Assembly: GCF_000710035.2 (NCBI RefSeq)
Contig: NZ_JMJJ01000005.1
Location: 1 to 64,000, forward strand
DNA: 64,000 nt
Reading direction: 5' to 3'
Source of the DNA: Pantoea ananatis LMG 2665
GTDB lineage: Bacteria; Pseudomonadota; Gammaproteobacteria; Enterobacterales; Enterobacteriaceae
Both the position numbers and the translations under genes were made by a program. Each line of letters begins with the position of its first letter. The stretch's first letter is position 1. A model generated the notes under the pieces. The model was not told the origin of the DNA. It made no database searches and saw only the letters and a list, made by a program, of their open reading frames with translations. Below are positions 24,187 to 35,794 of the stretch, piece after piece.

Positions 24187-24498
24187 TTATTCCTGCGCGG
24201 CCGGCGGTAGCGGTTTACCGACAGGCGCTGGCGTGCTCTGATCAATCTGTGTCTGCAGGCGCTTAACTTTACGTTGTGCATTGGCCAGAGAGACCCGAAG
24301 ACGTAACCAGAAGAGTCCGCAGATAACCCATCCCAGCAAAAAACCGACGCCGAAAAGCGTTGCCAGTAACGTAGAGATACGGAATTCACCCTGCGCCAGC
24401 AGATAGTTAAAGGTGATAACCTGGTCGTTGTGCGCGCCAAGGGTCACGGAAATGATAAAAATGACCAAAACCACTAAAAAAATCAGCAAATATTTCAC
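24187..24498 (-). CDS. lapA: lipopolysaccharide assembly protein LapA
   Basis: 103 residues with a GTG start at 24498 (GGGA about 7 bases upstream). Two transmembrane segments lie at about residues 2–20 and 43–64, followed by a cytoplasmic helix rich in Arg, Lys and Gln and a Pro/Ala tail. It is the small partner of LapB in the inner membrane. The family (DUF1049) and gene order agree with E. coli yciS–yciM. Confidence 0.94.
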   Translation of the reverse strand: MKYLLIFLVVLVIFIISVTLGAHNDQVITFNYLLAQGEFRISTLLATLFGVGFLLGWVICGLFWLRLRVSLANAQRKVKRLQTQIDQSTPAPVGKPLPPAAQE

Positions 24499-24627
24499 AG
24501 TGCATCCCGTTGTGAGGTTGTCGAATAGAATTATGCCAAAATTACGGCAAAAATACTGCTCCCGGCCGCATCAGACGAAGAGCTTTTGCTCAGTTTCAAG
24601 ATAAAGATATGGTGCTGAACGGCGCAA

Positions 24628-25392
24628 TTACAATCCTTGTTCCCGTTCAGCCACCTCCTGCTTCTCTTCCGGTGGCAGGCTGAGCGGCCCACAGAAGCGT
24701 TGAGCAAGCCAGGTTGCCACCACGACAAACACCCAGGAAATGAATGTTGCCACGGCCAGATCGCGCGGCCAGTGCATGCCCAGCAGCAGGCGACTGCCCA
24801 TGACGCCTGTCGCCCAGAGTCCGACAAGCACAATCGTTTTGTAATGCCGGCGTGGCCAAAGTAAACCGATGACCAGTAAGGCCCAACTGGCGGCAAACAT
24901 CGTGTGTCCCGACGGGAAGGCAAACCCTGTTTCAAAGGCCCAGTGCTTTTTCAACCAGCCCGGAATATGGGATTCATCCGCAATCAGCGCCGTAACGCGC
25001 TGGCCACGTTGCTCACGATTCAGTTGGTAAAAGGTCTTGTCGTCCAGCCCGTGGGTTTTCTCCAGCCAGACGACATAGGGCCGGGGTTCCTGCACCTGCT
25101 CTTTGATAAAGGATTTTGTGTATTGACCGGCCAGGATGGTGGCATTCATGATCACCAGGAGCAGCAGCGCCGGTTTGAGCCTGAAACGCAGGCACCACAG
25201 CACCCACGCGCTTAAAATCAGGCTGGTCAGCATTCCCCACGGCCGTGTGACCGTTTCGGTCATCCAGAACAAGACCTTAAGAAAGGTATTACTTTCGCCA
25301 GGCTGCCATTGCCAACCGGACAACCATACTGCAACCGGCATAATAAGCAGCAGCAGCATTCCCGCCAGCGTCCGTTGAAAGATTTTAATCAT
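24628..25392 (-). CDS. pgpB: phosphatidylglycerophosphatase B / undecaprenyl-pyrophosphate phosphatase
   Basis: 254 residues, the E. coli length. PAP2 motifs are KEQVQEPRPY (about 97–106), PSGHTM (about 161–166) and SRLLLGMHWPRDL (about 200–212) with the catalytic His. Six membrane spans. It removes phosphate from PGP, undecaprenyl pyrophosphate and similar lipids at the periplasmic side. It is divergent from ribA and upstream of lapA, in E. coli order. Confidence 0.95.
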   Translation of the reverse strand: MIKIFQRTLAGMLLLLIMPVAVWLSGWQWQPGESNTFLKVLFWMTETVTRPWGMLTSLILSAWVLWCLRFRLKPALLLLVIMNATILAGQYTKSFIKEQVQEPRPYVVWLEKTHGLDDKTFYQLNREQRGQRVTALIADESHIPGWLKKHWAFETGFAFPSGHTMFAASWALLVIGLLWPRRHYKTIVLVGLWATGVMGSRLLLGMHWPRDLAVATFISWVFVVVATWLAQRFCGPLSLPPEEKQEVAEREQGL

Positions 25393-25620
25393 CCCTTTTC
25401 CTTTTTCCCGGTAAAAACCTGTTGCGAAAGCATAACTTTAGCTTAAAAAAGAATAACATAACCTTTTAAGATTAGATAATCGTGCTTTATCACAACAATC
25501 GTTTACACAGATTAACAGCCTGCCTCGCGGTTGTGGCACAATATTCCACGTTTGTCGGGCCGCATCGGCCTGTGCACTATTATGATGATAGTGCATCCTT
25601 TGAGGGTTCTGGAGAGTCAC

Positions 25621-26214
25621 ATGCAGCTTAAACGGGTGGCAGAAGCCAAACTGCCCACGCCATGGGGAGATTTCCTGATGGTAGGTTTTGAAGAACTGGC
25701 AACCGGTCATGACCATGTTGCCCTGGTCTTTGGCGATATTAACGATAATCAACCAGTCCTGGCTCGTGTTCATTCCGAGTGTCTGACTGGCGATGCGCTG
25801 TTCAGCCTGCGTTGCGACTGCGGCTTCCAACTTGAAGCGGCCCTGAATGCCATTGCTGAAGAAGGCCGCGGTGTACTGCTCTATCACCGCCAGGAAGGTC
25901 GTAACATCGGCCTGCTGAACAAGATTCGTGCCTATGCGTTGCAGGATAAAGGCTACGACACCGTTGAAGCCAATCATCAGTTGGGCTTTGCCGCTGACGA
26001 ACGTGACTTCACGCTGTGTGCCGATATGTTTAAATTACTGGGCGTAAATGAAGTTCGGCTGCTCACTAACAATCCACGGAAAGTGGAAATTCTGGGTGAA
26101 GCCGGGATCAATATTGTTGAGCGGGTGCCGTTGGTTGTCGGGCGCAATCCTGAGAATGCGCACTATCTTGATACCAAGGCAGAAAAAATGGGTCATCTTC
26201 TGCCGAAGTCCTGA
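25621..26214 (+). CDS. ribA: GTP cyclohydrolase II
   Basis: 197 residues from ATG at 25621 (E. coli 196). Zinc ligands Cys54, Cys65 and Cys67 are in [19 protein letters not shown], and [11 protein letters not shown] forms the active site. It opens GTP to start riboflavin synthesis. A 30-residue upstream extension of the frame has no match in the family. pgpB is divergent; acnA is convergent. Confidence 0.97.
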   Translation: MQLKRVAEAKLPTPWGDFLMVGFEELATGHDHVALVFGDINDNQPVLARVHSECLTGDALFSLRCDCGFQLEAALNAIAEEGRGVLLYHRQEGRNIGLLNKIRAYALQDKGYDTVEANHQLGFAADERDFTLCADMFKLLGVNEVRLLTNNPRKVEILGEAGINIVERVPLVVGRNPENAHYLDTKAEKMGHLLPKS

Positions 26215-26220
26215 ATGAAA

Positions 26221-26240
26221 CAGCCGGGTTTCCCCGGCTG
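26221..26240. terminator. hairpin between convergent ribA and acnA
   Basis: CAGCCGGG and CCCGGCTG form an 8-base perfect stem with a TTTC loop. T-runs are short on both sides, so strength is uncertain. Confidence 0.55.
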
Positions 26241-26245
26241 ATTTA

Positions 26246-28927
26246 TCAGTTCAGCATGTTACGAATCACGTAGTGCAGAATACCGTCGTTTCGGTAATAG
26301 GTCAGTTCATTACCGGTATCAATACGGCAACGCGTATCCAGCTTCTCCTGACTGCCATCTGCGCGCGTTAGCGTGACAGAAACGGTGCATCCGGGTTTAA
26401 GCTGCGCCAGGTTTTCCACATCTATCGCCTCATCCCCTTTCAGACCTAACGTTTTACGCGTTACGCCCTGAGGGAACTCCAGCGGCAAAATCCCCATACC
26501 AATCAGGTTGGAACGGTGAATACGTTCGAAGGATTCCGCAATTACCACGCGGACGCCTTGCAAACGCGGCCCTTTCGCCGCCCAGTCACGGCTCGATCCT
26601 GAACCGTACTCTTTACCCGCAATCACCGCCAGGGGAATGCCGTCAGCCTGATATTTCATCGCCGCGTCATAAATGGCCAACTGCTCACCGCTGGGGTAGT
26701 GTTTGGTGTAACCCCCTTCCACGCCGGGCACCATTTCATTTCGAATACGGATATTCGCAAAGGTCCCGCGCATCATCACTTCGTGGTTGCCGCGCCGTGA
26801 ACCGTAGGAGTTAAAATCATTCCGCTTCACGCCGTGGGACAGCAGATAGCGACCGGCCGGACTTTCCGCTTTGATGCTACCGGCAGGCGAGATGTGGTCA
26901 GTGGTGACCGAATCGCCAAGAATCGCCAGCAGGCGCGCGCCATGAATATCCTGAACCGGCTTAGGTTCTTTTTCCATGTCGTCAAAGAAGGGCGACAGGC
27001 GAATGTAGGTTGATCCTTCATCCCAGTCGTAGGTAGCCGCTTCACTTACCTTAATGGCCTGCCACTCTGGCGTGCCGTTAAATACCTCAGCGTACTCTTT
27101 GTGATACATATCGCTGGTGACCTGCTGGACGGCGGTCGCAATCTCTTCAGGTGAAGGCCAGATGTCTTTCAGAAATACCGGCTTTCCCTGATGATCGTGA
27201 CCGAGCGGGTCGGTTTGCAGGTTGATTTTCATATTACCTGCCAGCGCATAGGCGACGACCAGCGGTGGCGATGCCAGCCAGTTGGTTTTAATCAGCGGAT
27301 GAATACGGCCCTCGAAGTTGCGGTTACCGGACAGGACGGCCCCTACCGTTAAATCCCCTTCTTTGATGGCCGATTCAATCTCATCCGGCAGCGGACCCGA
27401 GTTACCGATACAGGTCGTACAACCGTAGCCCACAAGGTTAAAACCCAGTTTATCGAGATGAGGTGTCAGCTGCGCGACCGCGAGATAGTCGGAGACCACT
27501 TTAGAACCCGGAGCCAGCGACGCTTTGACCCACGGCTGGCGTTTTAATCCCCGCTCAACCGCTTTTTTCGCCAGTAACCCTGCGGCCATCAGCACGCTGG
27601 GGTTAGAGGTGTTGGTACAGGAGGTAATCGCCGCAATCGCCACCGCGCCATCGGTCAGCGTGTGGCTCAGGCCGGTCTCGCTGTCGGTATAGTCGACCTG
27701 CTTATGCGGTTTCTGTGCATGGTTCACTTCCAGCTCATTGCTGGCATCGAAAGCGGCGGGCACATCCCCCAGCGAGACGCGATCCTGCGGACGTTTCGGT
27801 CCGGCCAGGCTCGACTCGACTTCATTCATATCGAGCGCAAGGCTACTGGTGAAAATCGGTTCATCGCCCGCATTACGCCACAGGCCCTGTCGCTTAGCAT
27901 AGTGTTCCACCAGTGCCACCTGCTCGGCATCGCGTCCGGTTAGCGTCATATAGCTGAGTGTAACTTCATCAACCGGGAAAAATCCGCAGGTTGCGCCATA
28001 TTCTGGTGCCATATTAGCAATGGTGGCACGGTCGGCCAGCGGCAGATCAGCCAGGCCATCGCCATAGAACTCGACAAACTTCCCGACAACGCCGTGCTTA
28101 CGCAGCATTTGCGTGACGGTAAGTACAAGGTCGGTTGCGGTGATGCCCGCACGCAGTTTCCCGGTTAGCTTGAAACCCACGACGTCGGGGATCAGCATAG
28201 AAACCGGCTGGCCAAGCATGGCGGCCTCTGCCTCAATCCCGCCCACGCCCCAGCCGAGTACACCCAGGGCATTGATCATGGTGGTATGAGAATCGGTTCC
28301 GACTAACGTATCGGGCCAGGCGTAACGTTCACCGTTAATGTTCTGCTGCCAGATCGCTTTGCCCAGGTATTCCAGGTTCACCTGATGACAGATACCTGTG
28401 CCTGGCGGTACCACCCGAAACTGATCAAAAGCCTTTTGGCCCCAGCGCAGAAAAACGTAGCGTTCATGGTTGCGCTCCATTTCCAGCCGCACGTTTTCTT
28501 CAAATGCGTTATCGTCACCGAAATGGTCAACCGTGACAGAGTGGTCGATAACCAGATCGACCGGCGACAGAGGATTCACTTTGGCGACGTCGCCGCCAAG
28601 ACGACTCACCGCCTCACGCATGGCGGCCAAATCCACCACGGCAGGCACGCCAGTGAAGTCCTGCATTAATACACGCGCAGGGCGATAGGCAATTTCCCTA
28701 TCGCCATGGGCCGTTTTCTGCCAGTCGACCAGTGCCTGGATATCCTCTTCCGTGACTGAATCACCGTCCTGCCAGCGCAGCAGGTTTTCCAGCAGAACTT
28801 TCATGGATTTTGGCAAACGATCAATGTTGCCGAGATGTTGTGATGCGCGAGGTAGACTGAAGATGTGATAGTTTTGATTATCTACCTGCAGTGTTTCCTG
28901 ACTCTGCTCGCGTAGGGTTGACGACAT
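26246..28927 (-). CDS. acnA: aconitate hydratase A
   Basis: 893 residues (E. coli 891). 4Fe–4S ligands occur in [18 protein letters not shown] and [14 protein letters not shown]; the C-terminal swivel domain has [17 protein letters not shown]. It isomerises citrate to isocitrate; AcnA is the stress- and stationary-phase form, which can also bind mRNA. A strong AAGGAGGAG ribosome site precedes the ATG. The three small genes with ymiA lie upstream on the same strand and are separated from acnA by a terminator. Confidence 0.98.
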   Translation of the reverse strand: MSSTLREQSQETLQVDNQNYHIFSLPRASQHLGNIDRLPKSMKVLLENLLRWQDGDSVTEEDIQALVDWQKTAHGDREIAYRPARVLMQDFTGVPAVVDLAAMREAVSRLGGDVAKVNPLSPVDLVIDHSVTVDHFGDDNAFEENVRLEMERNHERYVFLRWGQKAFDQFRVVPPGTGICHQVNLEYLGKAIWQQNINGERYAWPDTLVGTDSHTTMINALGVLGWGVGGIEAEAAMLGQPVSMLIPDVVGFKLTGKLRAGITATDLVLTVTQMLRKHGVVGKFVEFYGDGLADLPLADRATIANMAPEYGATCGFFPVDEVTLSYMTLTGRDAEQVALVEHYAKRQGLWRNAGDEPIFTSSLALDMNEVESSLAGPKRPQDRVSLGDVPAAFDASNELEVNHAQKPHKQVDYTDSETGLSHTLTDGAVAIAAITSCTNTSNPSVLMAAGLLAKKAVERGLKRQPWVKASLAPGSKVVSDYLAVAQLTPHLDKLGFNLVGYGCTTCIGNSGPLPDEIESAIKEGDLTVGAVLSGNRNFEGRIHPLIKTNWLASPPLVVAYALAGNMKINLQTDPLGHDHQGKPVFLKDIWPSPEEIATAVQQVTSDMYHKEYAEVFNGTPEWQAIKVSEAATYDWDEGSTYIRLSPFFDDMEKEPKPVQDIHGARLLAILGDSVTTDHISPAGSIKAESPAGRYLLSHGVKRNDFNSYGSRRGNHEVMMRGTFANIRIRNEMVPGVEGGYTKHYPSGEQLAIYDAAMKYQADGIPLAVIAGKEYGSGSSRDWAAKGPRLQGVRVVIAESFERIHRSNLIGMGILPLEFPQGVTRKTLGLKGDEAIDVENLAQLKPGCTVSVTLTRADGSQEKLDTRCRIDTGNELTYYRNDGILHYVIRNMLN

Positions 28928-29044
28928 AGCTCCTCCTTAATAATCATGGTCTTTAAACCTCAGAGACAACAAGGTTTAGCTTAAAGATAGACCACTTTTC
29001 TGTTAACGTTTTGATTACAACATCAATTGCTACAATCTGACGCA

Positions 29045-29076
29045 AACAAAAATGCCCCGTAAAATTACGAGGCATT
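29045..29076 (-). terminator. terminator of the small-gene cluster upstream of acnA
   Basis: AATGCC/GGCATT and CGT/ACG pair with one mismatch between them (29051–29076); on the minus strand it is followed by TTTTTGTTT. Confidence 0.72.
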
Positions 29077-29099
29077 ATTTATTAACAGGAAACGATATA

Positions 29100-29183
29100 T
29101 TACAAGGCTGCCCAAAGTGCTGCCATCCACACGCTAAAAGAGAAAGCATAGGCACTGAACCAGGTCATTTTAATCATATTCAT
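29100..29183 (-). CDS. 27-residue membrane protein
   Basis: An ATG at 29183 preceded by AGGAG (7-base spacing) opens a 27-codon frame that reads MNMIKMTWFSAYAFSFSVWM and ends AALWAAL. It is a single hydrophobic helix. It has the place and size of the very small ymiC gene of E. coli (between ymiA and acnA), but I cannot confirm sequence similarity. It is too short for usual gene finders; the ribosome site is the main evidence. Confidence 0.58.
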   Translation of the reverse strand: MNMIKMTWFSAYAFSFSVWMAALWAAL

Positions 29184-29327
29184 AAGATCACTCCTGCGCC
29201 GAATGGGCAATAGAAAGCCGCACTACCAACCGTTTTAACGGATGACATCTTTTATGCTACGTGTGAAAGGCTTTTTTAAGCAGCCGAATGACAGAAGATG
29301 TGTCGAAAAGAAAAGAACGATAATTAA

Positions 29328-29507
29328 TTATTTTACTTTCGGGTCCAGAAACGACTCGATGAAATTGCGTTGATGTTCGTTGAGATCCCAGCTTTCCGGG
29401 ATAGACACTTTTTCCGCCTTTGCAACGGGCTCTTTAGCTTTGTAGCCAGAGAGGCGATGCTGACGAGTGGTCATTGTGTGCTTATGGCAGAGTGCGTTTG
29501 CCCACAT
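29328..29507 (-). CDS. small soluble protein between ymiA and acnA
   Basis: 59 residues from ATG at 29507, whose ribosome site GGGG overlaps the end of ymiA; a second ATG at 29474 gives 48 residues but has no ribosome site. The sequence from the second Met reads MTTRQHRLSGYKAKEPVAK… and ends ESFLDPKVK; it is charged, without membrane segment. E. coli has disrupted yciX fragments at this place, so this may be an intact counterpart; similarity not verified. Confidence 0.5.
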   Translation of the reverse strand: MWANALCHKHTMTTRQHRLSGYKAKEPVAKAEKVSIPESWDLNEHQRNFIESFLDPKVK

Positions 29508-29510
29508 GGC

Positions 29511-29669
29511 TTAACCCCAGATGCGCCAAATCATTAACGCTACAACAACCCAAAACAGCGCTGAGGCAGCAAATACAGTTAACCAGGCGTTGCGACGAGT
29601 GTTACCGGAGCGCTTAACCTTGGTGCTTTTAGCCGGGAAACCCGGGTCTACAGTCAGTCTCGTAGTCAT
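29511..29669 (-). CDS. ymiA: YmiA-like small membrane protein
   Basis: 52 residues. The C-terminal half, AWLTVFAASALFWVVVALMI then WRIWG, is nearly the same as the single transmembrane helix of E. coli YmiA (AWLAVFLGSALFWVVVALLI). The N-terminus is basic. It lies between cysB and acnA on the same strand as both, as in E. coli. Function unknown. The ribosome site is weak. Confidence 0.85.
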   Translation of the reverse strand: MTTRLTVDPGFPAKSTKVKRSGNTRRNAWLTVFAASALFWVVVALMIWRIWG

Positions 29670-30109
29670 AGTTTTTGATAATCACTCTCAACAAAACGAT
29701 TGATAACATCGATTAAGATTTAGGACGAATCCTAAACCCGTTAAGGCCAAAAATCCAGTAATTTTTATTGCACAAAACGATTAACGCAATTTATCAAAAT
29801 GGTAAAAATTACTTAAGTGATGATTAATGCCTTATTCCAAATAAACGTAAACGGCAGTGACAAAAATTTGAGTTAATTTAACTTTAGATCCAGTCATTAC
29901 TAAACCCGTCTTTTAATCACCCCATAATTAACGCTTCTCCATCAAGGCTTAACTGGAGTATGGGAATTATCCTGGCAGCCCGCAAAGATATCGCGTCAAA
30001 AATGTGTTGTGTTTCGCATTTAAGATACAGCAAACATTAAACATGTGATCGACGCAGCATTAACAAAAAAATAATAAAACTTATCAACCTAAGCATGGCG
30101 CTAACATTC
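29670..30109. other. AT-rich intergenic region between ymiA and cysB
   Basis: About 440 bases without a supportable gene. It should hold the ymiA promoter. A perfect inverted repeat TTAGGA-CGAA-TCCTAA lies at 29720–29735, about 50 bases upstream of the ymiA start. Nothing else is recognised. Confidence 0.5.
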
Positions 30110-30139
30110 AAACAAAAAAAAGGCTGCACAAGGCAGCCT
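30110..30139 (-). terminator. cysB terminator
   Basis: AGGCTGC (30121–30127) pairs with GCAGCCT (30133–30139); on the minus strand seven T follow. Confidence 0.85.
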
Positions 30140-30164
30140 GAGACTAAGGGATTGGACATCTCTG

Positions 30165-31160
<996 letters not shown>

Positions 31161-31296
31161 TTACAGAGTCGCATCCCCGGATGACGTACTGTCGCCCCGG
31201 CCGGTGGAGGAGTGCTGAGCAGCAAGAAGGGTTCGGAAATGCTATAACCACTATAGCATTTTAAGAAACAATGTAGAACGGATTGATATAAGGCGA

Positions 31297-31322
31297 GAAA
31301 AAAGGCCAGCGTGTGCTGGCCT
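31297..31322 (-). terminator. topA terminator
   Basis: AGGCCAGC (31303–31310) pairs with GCTGGCCT (31315–31322); on the minus strand TTTTTT follows. Confidence 0.87.
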
Positions 31323-31329
31323 CTGAGGA

Positions 31330-33927
31330 TTACTTTTTCGCTTCCTGCCACTTGCCGTCAATGTAAAACGCTGACCAGCCCGTCGCTTTACCCTCTTTTT
31401 CAGAGGCAACGTACTGTTGTTTCGTTTTACGGCTAAAGCGCACCAACGTTTTATTGCCTTCCGGATCGGTTGCTGGCGCTTCGGCCAGGTATTTCAACTT
31501 CTCAGGCAGGCGATCGTGGAAACGTTGCAGTTCCTCCACCAGCGGTGCACGGGTTTCACGTGACTTTGGAAAGGTGTTAGCGGCCAGGAACACACCCGCC
31601 GCACCGTCGCGCAGCACAAAGTAGGCATCTGACTTTTCACACGGCAGTTCTGGCAGCGGCACCGGATCTTCTTTCGGTGGTGCCACATCGCCATTACGCA
31701 AAATTTTACGTGTATTCTTGCAGTCATCGTTGGTACAGGCCATGTACTTACCGAAACGCCCCATCTTCAGGTGCATTTCAGACCCGCACTTTTCGCACTC
31801 AACCACCGGACCGTCGTAACCCTTGATTCGGAACTCGCCCTCTTCGATTTCATAGCCATCGCATTCAGGGTTGTTACCACACACGTGCAGTTTGCGTCCG
31901 TTATCAATCAGGTAGCTGTCCATTGCCGTGCCGCACTTCTGGCAACGACGACGTGCGCGTAACGCATTGGTTTCAGCATCGTCCCCTTCCAGAATATTCA
32001 GCACTTCATTTTCTGGAATCAGGTTAATGGTTTGCTTACAGCGCTCTTTCGGCGGCAGTGCGTAACCTGAACATCCCAGGAAAACGCCGGTACTGGCCGT
32101 GCGAATGCCCATTTTGCGGCCGCAGGTGGGGCAGTCAATGGTGGTTAACACCATCTGGTTTGGCTGCATGCCGCCTTCTTCCGGATCTTTCTCCGCCTGT
32201 TCCAGCTGCTGGCTGAAGTCTGAGAAGAAGCGATCAAGCACCGCTTTCCATTCCGCCTGATTGTTGGCAACCTGGTCGAGGCTGCTTTCCATATGCGCGG
32301 TGAAATCGTAATTCATCAGTTCGCGGAAATTTTCTTCCAGGCGATCGGTGACGATTTCACCCATTTTTTCGGCATAAAAACGGCGATTCTCAACCCGGAC
32401 ATAGCCCCGGTCCTGAATGGTGGAGATAATAGCGGCATAGGTCGAAGGCCGGCCAATTCCACGTTTTTCCAGTTCGCGCACCAGCGAGGCTTCGCTGAAG
32501 CGAGCCGGTGGCTTGGTAAAGTGCTGGCTTGGCAGCAATGCCTGCAGGCTCAGTTCGTCACCCACGTTCACCGGCGGCAAGGTGCGATCTTCATCGTTCT
32601 TGCGCAGGGCGGGCATGACCTTAGTCCAGCCGTCAAAACGCAGCGTGCGCCCTTTGGCCTTCAGTTTGTAATCCCCCGCTGTTACCGTCAGCGTGGTTGA
32701 ATCATACTGAGCAGGTGTCATCTGGCAGGCAACAAACTGACGCCAGATGAGCTGATACAGCTTTTGTGCATCCGCTTCCATATCTTTGAGCTGCTCAGCC
32801 ACCACATCCACGTCAGAAGGACGAATCGCTTCGTGCGCTTCCTGTGAATTCTCTTTGCTGGCAAAGGTATTGGCGTTGTCTGGCAGATACTTTTTACCGA
32901 AATTCCCTTCGATATAGCCGCGCACCATGGAAACCGCGTCCTGACTCAGATTGGTCGAGTCGGTACGCATATAGGTGATATGACCCGCTTCATAAAGTCG
33001 CTGTGCCATCATCATGGTTTTTTTGACGCCAAAGCCCAGGCGGGTACTCGCGGCCTGCTGCAGCGTAGACGTAATAAATGGCGCACCGGGTTTACTGCTG
33101 GTTGGCTTATCTTCGCGATCGGTAACGGCAAAGCGGGCTTTTTCAAGCAGCGCCAGGGCGGCATGCGTCTGTTCGTGATTGACCGGACGGAAAGGTTTAT
33201 CACCCGCGTGAGTCACGTCCATCGCCAGGTCATCGCCCTTCGGCGTGGTCAGGTTAGCGCTGAGTTCCCAATACTCTTCAGGAACAAACGCTTTGATCTC
33301 GCGCTCACGCTCAACCACTAACCGCACGGCAACCGACTGTACGCGGCCCGCGGATAATCCCCGCGCGACTTTTTTCCACAACAGCGGCGAAACCATGTAG
33401 CCCACAACACGGTCCATAAAGCGGCGTGCCTGTTGCGCATTAACGCGGTCAATATTCAGTTCGCCCGGCGTATCAAACGCCTGACGGATCGCATTTTTGG
33501 TGATTTCGTTAAACACCACGCGGCTAAAGCGTTTGTCGTCGCCGCCGATGACTTCCCGCAGGTGCCAGGCAATGGCTTCCCCTTCGCGGTCAAGGTCGGT
33601 TGCGAGATAAATGTGGTCAGCGTTTTCAGCCAAGGCTTTGAGTTCAGCGACCACCTTCTCTTTATTTGGCAGGATTTGGTAGTCCGCTTCCCAGCCATGA
33701 TAGGGATCAACGCCCATACGGCTGACCAGCGCGGCCTTCTCGTCCTTCTTTACTTTTTTGACTTTTTTATCTGTCGAGGTTTCAGCACTTTTTTTGGCGG
33801 TTGAACCACTGGTCGGCAGATCCCGGATATGGCCCACGCTGGATTTCACCACGTAGCCACTGCCCAGGTATTTATTGATTGTTTTGGCCTTTGCCGGGGA
33901 CTCAACAATAACGAGTGCTTTACCCAT
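31330..33927 (-). CDS. topA: DNA topoisomerase I
   Basis: 865 residues, as in E. coli. TOPRIM motif at the N-terminus ([17 protein letters not shown]) with [13 protein letters not shown], active-site Tyr in [13 protein letters not shown] (about 319), and C-terminal zinc fingers [18 protein letters not shown] and CEKCGSEMH. It relaxes negative supercoils behind RNA polymerase. It lies between yciN (divergent) and cysB. Confidence 0.98.
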   Translation of the reverse strand: MGKALVIVESPAKAKTINKYLGSGYVVKSSVGHIRDLPTSGSTAKKSAETSTDKKVKKVKKDEKAALVSRMGVDPYHGWEADYQILPNKEKVVAELKALAENADHIYLATDLDREGEAIAWHLREVIGGDDKRFSRVVFNEITKNAIRQAFDTPGELNIDRVNAQQARRFMDRVVGYMVSPLLWKKVARGLSAGRVQSVAVRLVVEREREIKAFVPEEYWELSANLTTPKGDDLAMDVTHAGDKPFRPVNHEQTHAALALLEKARFAVTDREDKPTSSKPGAPFITSTLQQAASTRLGFGVKKTMMMAQRLYEAGHITYMRTDSTNLSQDAVSMVRGYIEGNFGKKYLPDNANTFASKENSQEAHEAIRPSDVDVVAEQLKDMEADAQKLYQLIWRQFVACQMTPAQYDSTTLTVTAGDYKLKAKGRTLRFDGWTKVMPALRKNDEDRTLPPVNVGDELSLQALLPSQHFTKPPARFSEASLVRELEKRGIGRPSTYAAIISTIQDRGYVRVENRRFYAEKMGEIVTDRLEENFRELMNYDFTAHMESSLDQVANNQAEWKAVLDRFFSDFSQQLEQAEKDPEEGGMQPNQMVLTTIDCPTCGRKMGIRTASTGVFLGCSGYALPPKERCKQTINLIPENEVLNILEGDDAETNALRARRRCQKCGTAMDSYLIDNGRKLHVCGNNPECDGYEIEEGEFRIKGYDGPVVECEKCGSEMHLKMGRFGKYMACTNDDCKNTRKILRNGDVAPPKEDPVPLPELPCEKSDAYFVLRDGAAGVFLAANTFPKSRETRAPLVEELQRFHDRLPEKLKYLAEAPATDPEGNKTLVRFSRKTKQQYVASEKEGKATGWSAFYIDGKWQEAKK

Positions 33928-34295
33928 ATTTACCTTTACCTAATGAATACGTCCTGCTCTACGGGAGAGGATTGGATGCCCAAAAACCCACGGGGTTCAA
34001 TATTGCTACGCCTGTTTTTTATTTCAGGACGAGGGGCTCAATCTCTGGTCAGTGATTACAGTCCAATGCAACTTTATGATAAAAATCGCTTTTTCTGCCT
34101 GACTTAATCGCACTTCCCGGTGCAATATCCCTGGAATCTGAAACGCCCACACTGTACCTGATAAAATCTGTTACGCAACTTAATTAGCATCTGTTGTGAG
34201 TAAAGCCCCTTTTTACCCCTGCAGCCGTTTGTCGAACGATGCGATACGCAAGTAATATAGAAAGAATTGTCAGACTGTCAAAAAGGAGCCGACAC
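33928..34295. other. divergent promoter region topA / yciN
   Basis: About 370 bases without a gene. It holds the topA and yciN promoters. I cannot assign individual elements with confidence. Confidence 0.5.
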
Positions 34296-34544
34296 ATGCA
34301 CAACCCGACTCAGGGTATTTCGCCCCAGGCACTACTGGAGATTGCCAATGCTCTTCTCAGGCAACATGATGATTATTTAGCCGGTGTCGCGGTGGAGGCG
34401 GTCAGTCAGCAGGGTGATGTGCTGGTCTTCCGTGGCCCGCTTTTTTTGGATGAAGAAGGGTTGCCAACGGCAAAAACCACCGCGGTCTTCAATCTCTTTA
34501 AACACCTGGCGGTTGAGCTGTCTCCCCGCTACCACCTGCAATAA
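34296..34544 (+). CDS. yciN: YciN family protein
   Basis: 82 residues from ATG at 34296 with AAAGGAG upstream (E. coli 83). Central and C-terminal match: LDEEGLPTAKTTAVFNLFKH. Function unknown. It is divergent from topA and convergent with sohB, E. coli order. Confidence 0.93.
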   Translation: MHNPTQGISPQALLEIANALLRQHDDYLAGVAVEAVSQQGDVLVFRGPLFLDEEGLPTAKTTAVFNLFKHLAVELSPRYHLQ

Positions 34545-34546
34545 CA

Positions 34547-34572
34547 ACAAACCCGGCCGAAGCCGGGTTTGT
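34547..34572. terminator. bidirectional terminator yciN / sohB
   Basis: ACAAACCCGGC (34547–34557) pairs with GCCGGGTTTGT (34562–34572), 11 bases perfect, between convergent genes. Confidence 0.82.
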
Positions 34573-34574
34573 AC

Positions 34575-35621
34575 TCATAACATCGGTTTATCACCGCGTT
34601 GCCACCACTTTAGCAGCAGGCGTTCAAATACCTGTCCTGAACTGTGGGTCAGGCGATCGATTCTTGAACGGCGACGCACGTAGTTCACGCCCAGCACGGT
34701 AAATTTATCCATGTGCTGAATAATCAGATCGTCACTGGTTGAAATACGATCGATCAGGCCTAACGTCAGGGCCTGGCGTCCGTACCAGTGCTCACCGGTG
34801 GCGACACGGTCGATGTCCAGTGACGGGCGCATTTCGTGAACGAACTGCTTAAACAACAGATGTGTTTCATTCAGATCCTGCTGGAATTTCTCACGCCCTT
34901 CCTCCGTGTTTTCACCAAACAGTGTCAGGGTGCGTTTGTACTGGCCCGCCGTGTGCAGTTCAACATCGATATCGTTGCGCTTGAGCAGACGATTGAAGTT
35001 AGGAATTTGCGCGACAACGCCAATTGAACCTATAACCGCAAAGGGCGCCGCCACGATCTGGCTGGCAACACAGGCCATCATGTAACCGCCGCTGGCCGCG
35101 ACCTTATCAACGGCAGCCGTAAGTGTTAATCCGGCGTCACGCAGGCGCTGCAACTGAGAGGCGGCGAGACCATAGCCGTGCACCATGCCACCCGGGCTTT
35201 CCAACCGCAGCAGGACTTCGTCACCGGGCTGGGCCACTGCCAGTACGGCAGAGACTTCTTCACGCAATGATTTCACTTCGCTGGCATCTATGCTGCCGTT
35301 AAAGTCGAGCACATAAAGCGTGGGCCTGGCGGTCTCCAGGCTGCCCTGCTTCACTGCGCGTTTCTCTGCTTTAGCCTTTTGTTTCTCGGCTTTCTTATTA
35401 TTTTTTAACCACAGCTTTTGTGCCTGAGGTTTCATTTTCTCAAGCTGCAGATCCTCTTTCATTTTGCTGTAGTCATCACCGAGGTGGGTTAAACGGAGTT
35501 GCCCACCCTGGTGACGTTTGCGCTGTGCGGCGTTCACAACGATCATGACGATCGCTGCAATGGCAATCACCACCGTCACCGCTTTTGCTAAAAACAGTCC
35601 ATAATTCAAAAGAAGTTCCAT
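34575..35621 (-). CDS. sohB: SohB, S49-family inner-membrane peptidase
   Basis: 348 residues (E. coli 349). One N-terminal membrane span (about 8–28), an Arg/Lys-rich linker, then the S49 protease domain with DFNGSIDASEV, LLRLESPGGMVHGYGLA and DKVAASGGYMMAC containing the catalytic Ser; the Lys is in AGQYKRTLT. SohB multicopy suppresses htrA mutants, suggesting a periplasmic quality-control role. Convergent with yciN. Confidence 0.95.
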   Translation of the reverse strand: MELLLNYGLFLAKAVTVVIAIAAIVMIVVNAAQRKRHQGGQLRLTHLGDDYSKMKEDLQLEKMKPQAQKLWLKNNKKAEKQKAKAEKRAVKQGSLETARPTLYVLDFNGSIDASEVKSLREEVSAVLAVAQPGDEVLLRLESPGGMVHGYGLAASQLQRLRDAGLTLTAAVDKVAASGGYMMACVASQIVAAPFAVIGSIGVVAQIPNFNRLLKRNDIDVELHTAGQYKRTLTLFGENTEEGREKFQQDLNETHLLFKQFVHEMRPSLDIDRVATGEHWYGRQALTLGLIDRISTSDDLIIQHMDKFTVLGVNYVRRRSRIDRLTHSSGQVFERLLLKWWQRGDKPML

Positions 35622-35794
35622 CGTGTCGCCTTATTAAACAGAGGATTACTGACAAAGGGTTAGTTTAACTGGTTTATTTTGGCTCGTCGCCTGAAATGCC
35701 AGCACCTGGCACAGAATGTACCTGTTGCTAATTGCGTCATGCCCTGAATTGAGGCATAAAGCGTGAAACCCTCACGTTGCGGGAGGCTCCCAAC

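Noticed and set aside
29015..29030. TTGATTACAACATCAA upstream of acnA as an FNR box
   Set aside because: The spacer between half-sites is 6 bases, not 4, so it does not match the FNR consensus.
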